Part shown: in pieces, positions 8,958-16,806 of the stretch
Position numbering within the stretch: the first letter of the stretch is position 1
Layout of the letters: each line of letters opens with the position of its first letter
Assembly: GCA_030824515.1 (NCBI GenBank)
Contig: JAVBXN010000015.1
Coordinates: 1-64,000, forward strand
Origin: Pelobacter sp.
Lineage (GTDB): Bacteria; Desulfobacterota; Desulfuromonadia; Geobacterales; Pseudopelobacteraceae
Direction: 5' to 3'
DNA: 64,000 bases
Translations under genes and position numbers: made by a program
The notes under the pieces: generated by a model
Told to the model about the DNA's origin: nothing
What the model saw: only the letters and a program-made list of their open reading frames with translations
The model's database searches: none

Positions 8958-9563
8958 TCATGGCGGTGTTTCCTGCGGGGGCGGCTGATCTGTCGACAGG
9001 ATCGGATTGGCGGAAAACTGCGGCGGAATCTCTTCCTGAACGGCAGCGCCGGCGGCCGGGGCAGCCTCTGGAGCGGGTGATTCGATTACTGGTGTTTCAG
9101 CAGGCGCTTCGACCGGGTTTTCAACAGGTGCCTCAACTGGCGCTTCAATCGGTACTTCTGCAGGTACTTCTGCAGGTGCTTCTGCAGGTGTTACAGCAGC
9201 GGCTTCGGCAGGTGGTGCGACCGGAGCTTCAACCGGAGCTTCAACCGGCGCTGTAGCAGGCACCTCGACCGCTGCTTCAGCTGGTGTTTCGACCGTGTCG
9301 GCGGGAATTTCAGCAGTGGCAGGGGGATCCAGTGGGATTTCAACCCCGGTTTCCGAGTGCGCCGGCGCTTCTGCCGGTACTTCCGGTTGGGGATCCGGTT
9401 CAGTGGGCTGGGTCAGGACCTCTTCCGGAAAAACGGGTTGAATCTGTTGCGCAGGAATCGCCGGTGGCGCTTCGGCTTGTGGCCACTCAGGTTCAGCCAG
9501 GCAGGGTGCGGCCAGCATCATGACGAGCGCCAGGAATAGCGCCGGGCGTACCAACCTGCCCAT
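8958..9563 (-). CDS. Secreted Pro/Ala/Glu-rich low-complexity protein
   Basis: The ATG at 9563 opens a 201-residue protein with a signal peptide ending in APCLAEPEW (a Cys at the cleavage region leaves a lipoprotein possible). The remainder is almost wholly tandem Pro-Ala-Glu-Val units such as VEAPVEAPV and AEVPAEVP. Such tracts form extended, PPII-like spacers that reach across the periplasm or cell wall. The gene starts 13 bases after the stop of the PpiC gene, so the two are probably cotranscribed. An ORF extension to 9797 overlaps the upstream gene and is not real. Function beyond a structural or spacer role is unknown. Confidence 0.7.
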   Translation of the reverse strand: MGRLVRPALFLALVMMLAAPCLAEPEWPQAEAPPAIPAQQIQPVFPEEVLTQPTEPDPQPEVPAEAPAHSETGVEIPLDPPATAEIPADTVETPAEAAVEVPATAPVEAPVEAPVAPPAEAAAVTPAEAPAEVPAEVPIEAPVEAPVENPVEAPAETPVIESPAPEAAPAAGAAVQEEIPPQFSANPILSTDQPPPQETPP

Positions 9564-9576
9564 GTTTCTTGACTGA

Positions 9577-10491
9577 CTATTTCTGCTTGTCATTGCCCAG
9601 GCCCTCTTCCTTTTTACCGGTGATCCTGTCCGCAAAAACTTCCACTCCGGCTTCCTTGGAAACCTTTTCCACGAATTCCTGCATCTTATTTGTTTCATAT
9701 TCATTCTGCAGTTTCTTGCGTATGTAGTCCCGGGCTTCTTCCTGCGTAGCGGTGCGCTTTTCCTTGCGCTCGTCCACCTTGATGATGTGATAGCCATAGG
9801 GGGTGGTCACCACACCGCTGACCTCACCGGCCTTGAGTGCGAAAGCCGCTTTTTCGAACTCTTCCGCGCTGGTGCCACCCGGTGAAATCGTGCCCAGCTC
9901 TCCGCCGCGTTTAGCGGACTCGGCATCCTCTGATGCATCCTGGGCCACTTTCGCAAAATCCTCGCCTTTTTTCAGACGTTGCTGCAACGCCTCGATTTTC
10001 TGCAGCGCCTTGCGCTTCTCTTCCTCTTTCATGTCCTTGGGCGCTTCGACAAAAATATGCCTTATCTTGACCTGTTCCGGAATCAGGAACTTGCTCTCGT
10101 TTTCCTTGTAATACTTTTTCAGGTCGTCTTCGGGAACTGTCACCGATGCGGCAACCACCTTGGTCAGGTATTCGCGGGTCAGGAAATCATCGATGACATG
10201 GCCCAGCTGCTCCTTGAAATCCGGTTTTCGGTCAAAACCCTCTTTCCTGGCACGCGCTGCGACAGCCTTTTGGGTCATCAGCTGTCTGACCAGGTTAACC
10301 CGCTGTTCGGGGTCGTCCTGAAACCTCTTCTGGATTTCTGCCGGTTGTGCCGCGACAAGGCGCTCAAGGTCGGTGGCTCTGAAGACGTAATCAGCGCTCT
10401 TTCCCACTACCGGGTTTATTTCTTCGGCGGGGACAGAACCGGGAAGGGCAGCAAACAGAAAGGTCGTGCAAATCGCCAGTTTTGCGAACAT
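9577..10491 (-). CDS. Periplasmic PpiC-type peptidyl-prolyl isomerase
   Basis: From the ATG at 10491, preceded by AGGAG, the 304-residue protein has a signal peptide (about 1-20), a SurA-type helical region (about 30-130) and one parvulin domain (about 135-240). The motifs are QVKIRHIFVEAP, ASEDAESAKRGGELG and TPYGYHIIKVDE. A charged C-terminal tail follows. The role is folding of exported proteins. This is the second such gene in the window (the other is at 685-1617); they differ clearly, so they are paralogues rather than a recent duplication. It is followed by the Pro/Ala-rich secreted protein, a possible client or partner. The ORF extension to 10569 lacks signal-peptide character. Confidence 0.9.
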   Translation of the reverse strand: MFAKLAICTTFLFAALPGSVPAEEINPVVGKSADYVFRATDLERLVAAQPAEIQKRFQDDPEQRVNLVRQLMTQKAVAARARKEGFDRKPDFKEQLGHVIDDFLTREYLTKVVAASVTVPEDDLKKYYKENESKFLIPEQVKIRHIFVEAPKDMKEEEKRKALQKIEALQQRLKKGEDFAKVAQDASEDAESAKRGGELGTISPGGTSAEEFEKAAFALKAGEVSGVVTTPYGYHIIKVDERKEKRTATQEEARDYIRKKLQNEYETNKMQEFVEKVSKEAGVEVFADRITGKKEEGLGNDKQK

Positions 10492-10688
10492 ATGAACTCC
10501 TGTGAAAGAAATCTGCCGGTAAATGACCCGGCCCGACAATGCCATGGACGTCAACGCTCCGATGGGCAATAGACGCAGAATAATCGCAGAGCATGGAGGC
10601 TGTCAATCAGATATGCCAATGAATATTTTCAAGTCGGGCAAGCGCCTGAAAATGGGGGTGCGGTGTTGGGCTTGATATTGAAATTCAA

Positions 10689-10717
10689 TTGCAATAAGTT
10701 TGGGAATCAGCTATTGT
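10689..10717 (+). promoter_or_regulatory. Candidate sigma-70 promoter for the 102-residue secreted protein
   Basis: TTGCAA (10689-10694) and TATTGT (10712-10717) are separated by exactly 17 bases and lie about 40 bases before the start codon at 10756. Each box matches four of six consensus bases. Confidence 0.4.
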
Positions 10718-10755
10718 AAAGCCAGTGGAAAATAATTCTCAAAAGGAGATAGGCC

Positions 10756-11064
10756 ATGAGAAGCATATCAAGAAAACTTGCCCTACTGGCTGCTGCCCTT
10801 ATGATCATGGCGGTACCGGCACTTGCTGACGAGGGTGCGATAGATAAGATGGTTGATCACGGTCAGCCGGCGGTAAAAAATGAGTGCCTGCTGGTTGCAA
10901 AAAACTGTGGAACCCAGGTGGATTCAATTCAGGAGAGAATTGAAAGGATAAGTGGAGAAATTGCAAAGGGAACCAATGTCTACACCAGGGATGAAATGAG
11001 AAGGCTGGAAAGACAGTTGGATGAAGCGAACAAATTGTTGAACGAACAGAGTTTTGGTGGCTGA
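10756..11064 (+). CDS. Small secreted coiled-coil protein, unknown function
   Basis: The 102-residue protein begins after a strong AAAGGAG site. It has a signal peptide ending in VPALADEG (about residue 24), two Cys (in NECLLVAKNCGTQ) that could form a disulfide, and an amphipathic heptad-like helix (about residues 55-98) rich in Glu, Arg and Leu. It stands alone with its own candidate promoter upstream and a hairpin terminator downstream, which supports a real monocistronic gene. I recognise no named family. A small periplasmic helical protein is the most that can be said. Confidence 0.75.
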   Translation: MRSISRKLALLAAALMIMAVPALADEGAIDKMVDHGQPAVKNECLLVAKNCGTQVDSIQERIERISGEIAKGTNVYTRDEMRRLERQLDEANKLLNEQSFGG

Positions 11065-11101
11065 TCCAGCCGGCAGGAGCATTCTGTTTGAAAATTATCC
11101 G

Positions 11102-11133
11102 ACGGGCTGCATCGCGGGAGCTGTGCAGCCCGT
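11102..11133 (+). terminator. Rho-independent terminator
   Basis: Perfect ten-base arms ACGGGCTGCA and TGCAGCCCGT are followed on the plus strand by a T-rich tail (TCTGTTTGTT). It lies 37 bases after the stop of the small secreted protein gene. Confidence 0.75.
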
Positions 11134-11161
11134 TCTGTTTGTTGATCCGTTCCTGAGAATA

Positions 11162-12799
11162 TCACAATTGAACCACACTATCGGCCATTGCCAGGCATGC
11201 GTCGCGATGTGTGATCAGCAGCACGGTCTTTCCCTGCAGGCGTTTTTTGAGACGTGCAACCACGACGGCTTCCGTTACGGCATCCAGCCCCTCGGTCGGC
11301 TCGTCCAGAAGAACGATCGGCGCATCGTGCAGCAGCATCCTGGCCAGTGCGATCCTCCTGGCTTCTCCTCCTGATACGGCGCTTCCGGCAACACCGACCG
11401 CGGTATCGAGCCCATCCGGCAATGATCCAACCCAGGCGGACAGGCCGGAATCTTCAAGCGCTGCGCGGATACGTTCAGCGCCGGCATCCGGATCTCCCAG
11501 CAGGATGTTGGCACGGATCGAGCCGCTGAAGAGGTGCGGGCGTTGCGGAGCAGCTGTTATCAATTCCGGAATGCTGTCGCCGGCAATGTCTCTCAGCTCC
11601 GTGCCGCCGATGGTGATACTGCCGCGATAGGGACGGAAACGCAATAAAATCTCTACGATGCTGCTCTTGCCCCGGCCACTGGGGCCGGTCAGGGCTACCC
11701 GCGCCCCCTGCGGAACGGTAAGCGAAAAATAGCTGAGCACCTCGGCCCCGTCGCCATAGGCAAAACTGACATTGCGAAAAACAATCCCATGGCCTTGAGA
11801 TAGCATGGCCGGGGCCGCGGGTTCCGCTACCGGGAGGGGTGCCGAGGAGAGTTCGACCAGGCGCCCGGCGGTGGCGGACGTGGCGGGAAGCGTCTGCAGG
11901 GCGGCGGCCAGCGGCGCGATCCCCTCAAACGAAGCGGCCGCGAAGAGCAGCATCATTACCAGTTCCGGTCCGCTGAGCGAGCCGCTGTAAACCTCGGCCG
12001 AGGCGACCGCCAGCAAAACGGCGAGTGTAATGCCGCCAGCAGTCACTAACCCACCCACCGCCAGGCCGTTGATCCCGCCCAGACGTCTTTGCCCGGCGGC
12101 TATTCCGGCGTACAGGGCTTCCACCCTGCGAGCCTGCTCGTCGGATGCGCCGAGCAGCAGCAGCTCTTCGGCCCCCTGTAATCCTTCCGTTACCGCTACT
12201 CTCAGCTCACCGGCCAGCCTGACCGTATTTTCGCCCGGCACAACAGCCATTTTCCTCGTCGCCAGCGGCAGTACGACGCCCGCCGCAAACAGCGCGACCA
12301 GCAGGACCAGTCCGGCGTCCGGGCTGAAGAGCGAGAGGCAGAAGGGGGCCAGCAGCATCACGGCGGCTCCGGTGGCGATCGGCGCGATGATCCGCAGGTA
12401 AAGGCTCTCCATGTTGTCCACGTCGGCCCGCAAGCGACCGGTAAGATCACCCCCGGCATAATTCTCCAGACCGGCCGGCGCCAGCGGGATCAGTCGTTCA
12501 AACAGCCAGGAGCGCAGGTCGGCCAGCATCCTGAAGGCCGCTTCGTGGGTCACCAACCGCTCGGCATAACGCCCCAGGGTACGGACAATGGCCAGCGCCC
12601 TGATCGCCACCGCCGGCAGCGCATAATTGAAGGATACTTTGGTTGCGCCGGCCACCGCCATGGAGGCTATGAACCAGCCGGAAACAGCCATCAGTGCGAT
12701 GTTGGCGGCTATTACCAGGATGCCGGCCAAGATTCCGGCCACCAGCCAGCGCCACTGGCGGGCCGCCATTACCCGGAGGATTTTTGCCAGCCCCCTCAT
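11162..12799 (-). CDS. cydC: CydC subunit of heterodimeric thiol-exporting ABC transporter
   Basis: This 545-residue fused ABC exporter half has six membrane helices (about 1-300) and an ATPase domain (about 330-545). Walker A is GPSGRGKSS, the signature is AVSGGEARR, and Walker B is PIVLLDEPTEGLD followed by the H-loop ITHRD. CydDC exports cysteine and glutathione to the periplasm and is needed to assemble cytochrome bd and some c-type cytochromes. The start overlaps the cydD stop by four bases (ATGA), so translation is coupled. No cydAB lies in the window. Assignment to CydC rather than another exporter rests on pairing and order. Confidence 0.85.
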   Translation of the reverse strand: MRGLAKILRVMAARQWRWLVAGILAGILVIAANIALMAVSGWFIASMAVAGATKVSFNYALPAVAIRALAIVRTLGRYAERLVTHEAAFRMLADLRSWLFERLIPLAPAGLENYAGGDLTGRLRADVDNMESLYLRIIAPIATGAAVMLLAPFCLSLFSPDAGLVLLVALFAAGVVLPLATRKMAVVPGENTVRLAGELRVAVTEGLQGAEELLLLGASDEQARRVEALYAGIAAGQRRLGGINGLAVGGLVTAGGITLAVLLAVASAEVYSGSLSGPELVMMLLFAAASFEGIAPLAAALQTLPATSATAGRLVELSSAPLPVAEPAAPAMLSQGHGIVFRNVSFAYGDGAEVLSYFSLTVPQGARVALTGPSGRGKSSIVEILLRFRPYRGSITIGGTELRDIAGDSIPELITAAPQRPHLFSGSIRANILLGDPDAGAERIRAALEDSGLSAWVGSLPDGLDTAVGVAGSAVSGGEARRIALARMLLHDAPIVLLDEPTEGLDAVTEAVVVARLKKRLQGKTVLLITHRDACLAMADSVVQL

Positions 12800-14511
12800 A
12801 GAGTCACCTCACCGGAGGTTTCCCCGGACGAAACCCGCACCAGGCGGCCGTCGGCGATGCATAGCGTTTGCGTGCAGTGCCTGAGCGCCTCCTCGCGGTG
12901 ACTGATCACGATCATAGTCCGGCCGGCAGCCAGGCGCTCGATGGCCTCGACAATCAGTTGCTCGTTGATCCGGTCGAGCCCGGCGGTCGGCTCGTCCAGG
13001 ACTATCAGCAGTGGATCGCGCAGCATCAGCCGCGCCAGCGCCAGACGCCGCAACTCGCCTCCGGAAAGCCCGGCGCCGCGATCCCCGAGCCGTGTATCCA
13101 GGCCATCCGGAAGCCGCTCGATTACAACGGTCAGTACAGCCGCGTCCAGCGCCTTGAACAGGTCGCCTTCGGTCGCGTCCTTTCTGGCCGTCAGCAGGTT
13201 GTCCCTGATGCTGCCCGCCGAAAAGAAGGGGCGCTGCGGAACCCAGGCCAGCTTTTCGCGCCAGCGCTCCTGATCGAAACTGTTGAGATCAAGCCCGTCA
13301 AGCAGCACTCTGCCCTGTTCCGGTGAAGAGAGCCCCAGCAGCAGCCGGGCGATGGTGGACTTGCCGCTCCCGCTTTCACCGATGATGGCCGTTACCGATC
13401 CGGCCGGCAGCTCCAGGCTGATATCGCGGATGCCGCCCCGGTTGCCGCCGTAGAGGAAGGTTACATTTTCCAGTTGCAACGAAGGCGGGCTGTCGGGAGG
13501 GGGGAGGGCGCCGCTTTCCAAAGGCGGCAGGGGGCGGAGCAGCAGCGGCAGTATTTTTGCCGCCGCGGCGGTGCCGTTCATCCGGCTGTGCCAGGAAAGT
13601 CCCAGGGTGCGCAGGGGCAGGTAAAACTCGGGAGCCAGAAGCAGCACGAACAGGCCGCCGGCCAGTTCCAGCCTTCCGGAGAGCAGCATGAACCCGGTGA
13701 TTACGGCCACCACCGCGGTCCCGACCGTGGCAAAAAACTCCAGCATCAGCGCCGAGAGAAAGGCGATCCTGAGCACCGCCATGGTGCTGCGGCGGTAATC
13801 CTCGGAAACTTCGGCCACCAGGGCCGCTTCCCGGCGGGCCGCGCCGAAGATCTTCAGGTCTGGCAACCCCTGCACCAGGTCGAGCAGATGGCCGGCCATA
13901 CGGGTCAGCTTGCCCCATTGGCGCTGATTCAGCCGCTCCGCCCCCTTGCCGATCAGGATCATCAGCAGTGGAATGAATGGCGCGGAAAACAGCAGCACGA
14001 TTCCGGCCCGCCATTCCACCGGCACAACCGCCGCCAGCATCAGCAGCGGCAGCAGCGCGGCCAGGATCAGCTGCGGCAGGAAGCGGGTCAGGTAGGTTTC
14101 GATCCCTTCAACCCCGGAGGTGACGATCTCCGCCAGGGTGCCGGCGTCCTCGCCGGTCACGCCGCTGGGGAGCAGGATCTGCAAATGCCGGTACAACCGG
14201 CCGATGATCAGCTGTTTGACTACGGTTGCGGCCCGTATCAGGCGGTGCTCCGCCAGCCAGGCGCCGCCGCCGCGCAGCAGCGCCATCAGGGCGATTATGA
14301 ACGCGGCGGGAAGGATGCTGTCGCGGCCGGCGCCGTTGATCACGATGTCATGGCAGGCTCCGGCCAGAACCCTGGCCTGGATTATGATCAGCACGGCGCC
14401 AGCCACGCCCAGCAACACGGCCGTTGCCAGCGGACGCCTTACAATGCGGGCCTCGCCGCGCAGCCACGCCTCCGGGGAGGCGGCCTTGTTGTCATCGATA
14501 GAATCTGTCAT
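12796..14511 (-). CDS. cydD: CydD subunit of heterodimeric thiol-exporting ABC transporter
   Basis: From the ATG at 14511 the protein has 571 residues: an exporter membrane domain (about 20-315, including the ALPLLMLAAVVPVEWRAG stretch) and an ATPase domain with Walker A GESGSGKST, signature GLSGGELRR and Walker B LLIVLDEPTAGLD. The size and six-helix layout match CydD. It precedes cydC with a four-base overlap, the usual order. A TTG at 14550 would add 13 residues and cannot be excluded because the ATG lacks a clear ribosome-binding site. The predicted role is thiol export, which supports haem-protein maturation and fits a cytochrome-rich organism. Confidence 0.85.
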   Translation of the reverse strand: MTDSIDDNKAASPEAWLRGEARIVRRPLATAVLLGVAGAVLIIIQARVLAGACHDIVINGAGRDSILPAAFIIALMALLRGGGAWLAEHRLIRAATVVKQLIIGRLYRHLQILLPSGVTGEDAGTLAEIVTSGVEGIETYLTRFLPQLILAALLPLLMLAAVVPVEWRAGIVLLFSAPFIPLLMILIGKGAERLNQRQWGKLTRMAGHLLDLVQGLPDLKIFGAARREAALVAEVSEDYRRSTMAVLRIAFLSALMLEFFATVGTAVVAVITGFMLLSGRLELAGGLFVLLLAPEFYLPLRTLGLSWHSRMNGTAAAAKILPLLLRPLPPLESGALPPPDSPPSLQLENVTFLYGGNRGGIRDISLELPAGSVTAIIGESGSGKSTIARLLLGLSSPEQGRVLLDGLDLNSFDQERWREKLAWVPQRPFFSAGSIRDNLLTARKDATEGDLFKALDAAVLTVVIERLPDGLDTRLGDRGAGLSGGELRRLALARLMLRDPLLIVLDEPTAGLDRINEQLIVEAIERLAAGRTMIVISHREEALRHCTQTLCIADGRLVRVSSGETSGEVTL

Positions 14512-14630
14512 GGAGCGGATATAATTACCGCTACGGCAGTCAAGTCGCAAGCGCTAATAATTTTTATCGGTCAATTGCCGGAATTCAGCGGGGAGGTTTT
14601 CAGGGTAGGTTTTGCTGGATAATCCGATTC

Positions 14631-15473
14631 TTATCCGGTTTCCCGGTCGCTTTCGTGCATCTCGATCATGCTGATCTCCATTGAATAAAGGTCGATCGCC
14701 AGTTGCCGCCCGCGCAGGGGCGTTCCCTGTCCCAGCAGCAGTTTGCAGACTTCGGCGACCTCCAGGCTGGCCACCACGGCCGGAGTGAAGGAGGGGTTTC
14801 CCAGTGATGTTTCGACCCCCTTGCACGATTTTTGCGCTCCATAGATGCTCTGAAGCGTGTCGTCTCCCGGGAACTGGGTCGTGACGTGCCCGAACCAGCC
14901 GGCTATGGCCCCGTGTACCAGCGGGATCCCCAGTGCGGAGCAGGCATCCGCCAGCTCGATACGAACTCCGATGCTGTCCAGGGCATCGACCGCCACCCGG
15001 CTTCCGTTCAGCAGCTCAACTCCGTTTTCAGCCGAGAATGCCGTTTGCCGCGCTATCAGCGTCACCGCCGGATTTATCCCGGTAACGCGCCGGAGTGCCG
15101 CTTCAACCTTGTACTGCCCCAGATTGTCCGGAGTGCTGAACAGCTGGCGGTTGAGGTTGTGCTCTTCGAACACATCCGGGTCGATGGCGACGATCGTCCC
15201 GACCCCCAGTCGCGCCAGTTCTTCGATGATGTATCCGCCCAGCCCGCCGCAACCGATCACCGCCACCCGGCTATGGAACAGCTCACGCTGGCCGGCCTGG
15301 GAGATGGTCTGGCGGTTGCGCTGGTAGCGGGCCGGCAGCAGGCCGTTATCGAGAATGATCCCTTCAACCAGGGCCGGAGACAGCGAGAAGCGCCGCGCGG
15401 CTTCAAGCTGATGTTGCCAGGCTACCAGATCTCCGACCGCACTCTCCCGGATGAAATCCAGCACGGCAATCAT
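14631..15473 (-). CDS. MoeB/ThiF/HesA-family adenylyltransferase
   Basis: This 280-residue E1-like enzyme has a Rossmann nucleotide site VAVIGCGGLGGYIIEE, then DPDVFEEHNLNRQLF, the Arg/Asn signature of the MoeB/ThiF family. Such enzymes adenylate the C-terminal Gly-Gly of a small sulfur carrier. It starts one base after the stop of the MoaD-like gene, so it should activate that partner, probably for pterin-cofactor (tungsten or molybdenum) synthesis for the nearby aldehyde oxidoreductase. No rhodanese domain is present. The C-terminal pair of CXXC zinc motifs typical of MoeB is not seen; only one Cys occurs in the SCKGVET segment. The ORF extension to 15545 overlaps moaD and was rejected. Confidence 0.83.
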   Translation of the reverse strand: MIAVLDFIRESAVGDLVAWQHQLEAARRFSLSPALVEGIILDNGLLPARYQRNRQTISQAGQRELFHSRVAVIGCGGLGGYIIEELARLGVGTIVAIDPDVFEEHNLNRQLFSTPDNLGQYKVEAALRRVTGINPAVTLIARQTAFSAENGVELLNGSRVAVDALDSIGVRIELADACSALGIPLVHGAIAGWFGHVTTQFPGDDTLQSIYGAQKSCKGVETSLGNPSFTPAVVASLEVAEVCKLLLGQGTPLRGRQLAIDLYSMEISMIEMHESDRETG

Positions 15474-15474
15474 T

Positions 15475-15699
15475 TCAGCCGCCTCCCAGCAGCGGGAACA
15501 ACGCCAGCGTGTCGCCTTCATCCAATACCCGGTCGAGTTTGACATGGCGGCTGTTGATCATCATGATGCCCAGCTCGTTGCGCGGCAGCTTCAGCACGTC
15601 GGCCACATCGGCCACCGTGGTTCCGGGCGGATAGTCTACTGTTTCGATCTCAAAGCGTCCGGTGCGGAACGAGGCGAACAGTTTTACGGTTACTCGCAT
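15475..15699 (-). CDS. MoaD/ThiS-like sulfur carrier protein
   Basis: This 74-residue beta-grasp protein ends in the activated-tail sequence FPLLGGG, the hallmark of MoaD/ThiS carriers, with the conserved DGDTLALFPL-like segment (here DEGDTLALFP). The C-terminal Gly is adenylated and then thiocarboxylated to donate sulfur for the dithiolene of pyranopterin cofactors. The MoeB-like gene follows after one base. AOR-linked MoaD homologues are common in organisms with tungsten enzymes, which fits the upstream AOR. A separate ThiS role is less likely because no thiamine genes are near. Confidence 0.85.
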   Translation of the reverse strand: MRVTVKLFASFRTGRFEIETVDYPPGTTVADVADVLKLPRNELGIMMINSRHVKLDRVLDEGDTLALFPLLGGG

Positions 15700-15709
15700 G
15701 GGCTGAACC

Positions 15710-16363
15710 TCAGGAATTAGTAAAATCGTTAACGCACTTATCCTGTTTATCAGGGCTAGGGAAATTAACGCTCAGGCGAACGGTGGATTGGTCGGGAAAC
15801 AGGTCTTCCCTGGACAACAGATGCGGCAGAATCGGGAAATTATCCAGCAGCGCCGAACGGCATCCCTGCCAGAAGTATTCGGACTTGCCGTTGAAAAAAC
15901 GGGACAGCTCTCCTGCCGGGATGATTATCCCCCGCTGGAGAAAACCGGGGCCTAATTCCGGCAGCAGCAGGTTGAAGAGTTTTACGCGTACGGTGGCATT
16001 GCGATCGACACCGTTTCCTGCAGTAGCGTGGTGCGTAATTCCTTCGCGCATCGCGGCATAATATCCGCCACGGCGCATCGTGGCGCCGACCAGCCCCGGC
16101 ATCGCTCCGGACAGGGCGATTACAGCGTCCTCGTTGATAATTGCCGTGGCCAGGCTGTCTATCGGGCGGCTGTTGAGAAAGATGGTCGTGATCCTCTGGG
16201 CTGCATACTCGGCCGGAATCTGCCACTGGTGGCTCAATAGCAGCTCCAGGCTGCAGCCGACATGTGCCTCGACCGTTACCCCCTTTTGCAGGAGCGGGAA
16301 GAAATCTCCCAGCCGGTCATGATCCATGTTCAGGATCAGGTTTGTTTTACGTTTATTTTTCAA
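15710..16363 (-). CDS. Unknown protein of the AOR/MoaD cluster
   Basis: I do not recognise this protein of about 217 residues. A TTG at 16363 is preferred as start: it overlaps the stop of the zinc-ribbon gene as TTGA and has GGGAG seven bases upstream. An ATG at 16327 would remove 12 residues. The protein is soluble and mixed alpha/beta, with a hydrophobic Gly-rich middle (ALSGAMPGLVGATMRRGGYY) followed by an ITHHATAGNG His pair that might bind metal or phosphate. It has no signal peptide. Its position between the zinc-ribbon protein and MoaD, in a tightly packed operon after AOR, suggests a role in maturation, cofactor insertion or electron transfer of the oxidoreductase. That is inference from context only. 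Confidence 0.65.
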   Translation of the reverse strand: MKNKRKTNLILNMDHDRLGDFFPLLQKGVTVEAHVGCSLELLLSHQWQIPAEYAAQRITTIFLNSRPIDSLATAIINEDAVIALSGAMPGLVGATMRRGGYYAAMREGITHHATAGNGVDRNATVRVKLFNLLLPELGPGFLQRGIIIPAGELSRFFNGKSEYFWQGCRSALLDNFPILPHLLSREDLFPDQSTVRLSVNFPSPDKQDKCVNDFTNS

Positions 16364-16605
16364 GGGGTCGCTCCCGTCTTTGATTTGTTCATATCCTCGG
16401 GGAGATGGAGCAGCCCGCAGCTTTGGCACTTGCCATAGCGTGCCGGAAGGTAAACCGTGTTGACGGAGAGGCATTTTTTGCAGAGCCAGAAATTGAAACC
16501 TGTCACTTCCCGGCCGGCCAGCTGGCTGAACTGCCAGCGATAGTAGGAGTCCCAGTCGTACTCGGGAGGTTGCTCCGCTTTTTTCACCAGTTGTTCCAGC
16601 AGCAT
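16360..16605 (-). CDS. Small zinc-ribbon-like protein of the AOR cluster
   Basis: From the ATG at 16605 (CGGAG upstream) the protein has 81 residues. The N-terminal half is acidic and aromatic (PPEYDWDSYYRWQF). The C-terminal half holds CKKC and CQSC separated by about 16 residues, a zinc-ribbon or rubredoxin-like tetra-cysteine knuckle. It overlaps the next gene by four bases. The Cys pairs could bind zinc for protein contacts or iron for electron transfer. The longer ORF to 16752 runs into hairpin-rich intergenic DNA and is not supported. Confidence 0.65.
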   Translation of the reverse strand: MLLEQLVKKAEQPPEYDWDSYYRWQFSQLAGREVTGFNFWLCKKCLSVNTVYLPARYGKCQSCGLLHLPEDMNKSKTGATP

Positions 16606-16643
16606 GTTGACTCCGGACCGGCTTGAAAATGGCTGTTCAAAAC

Positions 16644-16664
16644 GGCGGGGCAAATTGCCCCGCC
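16644..16664 (-). terminator. Hairpin between AOR and the zinc-ribbon gene
   Basis: A perfect palindrome (ten-base arms GGCGGGGCAA and TTGCCCCGCC around one base) is followed on the minus strand by GTTTTG. It may be a partial terminator or attenuator separating AOR from the maturation genes. Confidence 0.5.
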
Positions 16665-16709
16665 CGTCAGGAGAATTTACGGAGTTCAGATTTGCGTCAG
16701 GTTGTCCCC

Positions 16710-16772
16710 GCCCACAGGGACTCCGCGGAGGCGTAGCAGCGCTACGCCGCACAAGGAAGTCCCGCGGACGGG
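16710..16772. repeat. GC-rich inverted repeat downstream of AOR
   Basis: A core hairpin of GGCGTAGC (16730-16737), loop AGC, and GCTACGCC (16741-16748) is flanked by imperfect complementary arms containing CCGCGG. It is noncoding and lies between AOR and the next gene. Possibly a REP-like element; no second copy was noticed. Confidence 0.5.
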
Positions 16773-16806
16773 GTCGAGATGGCGGAAATATGGGCTCCGC
16801 CTTGTG

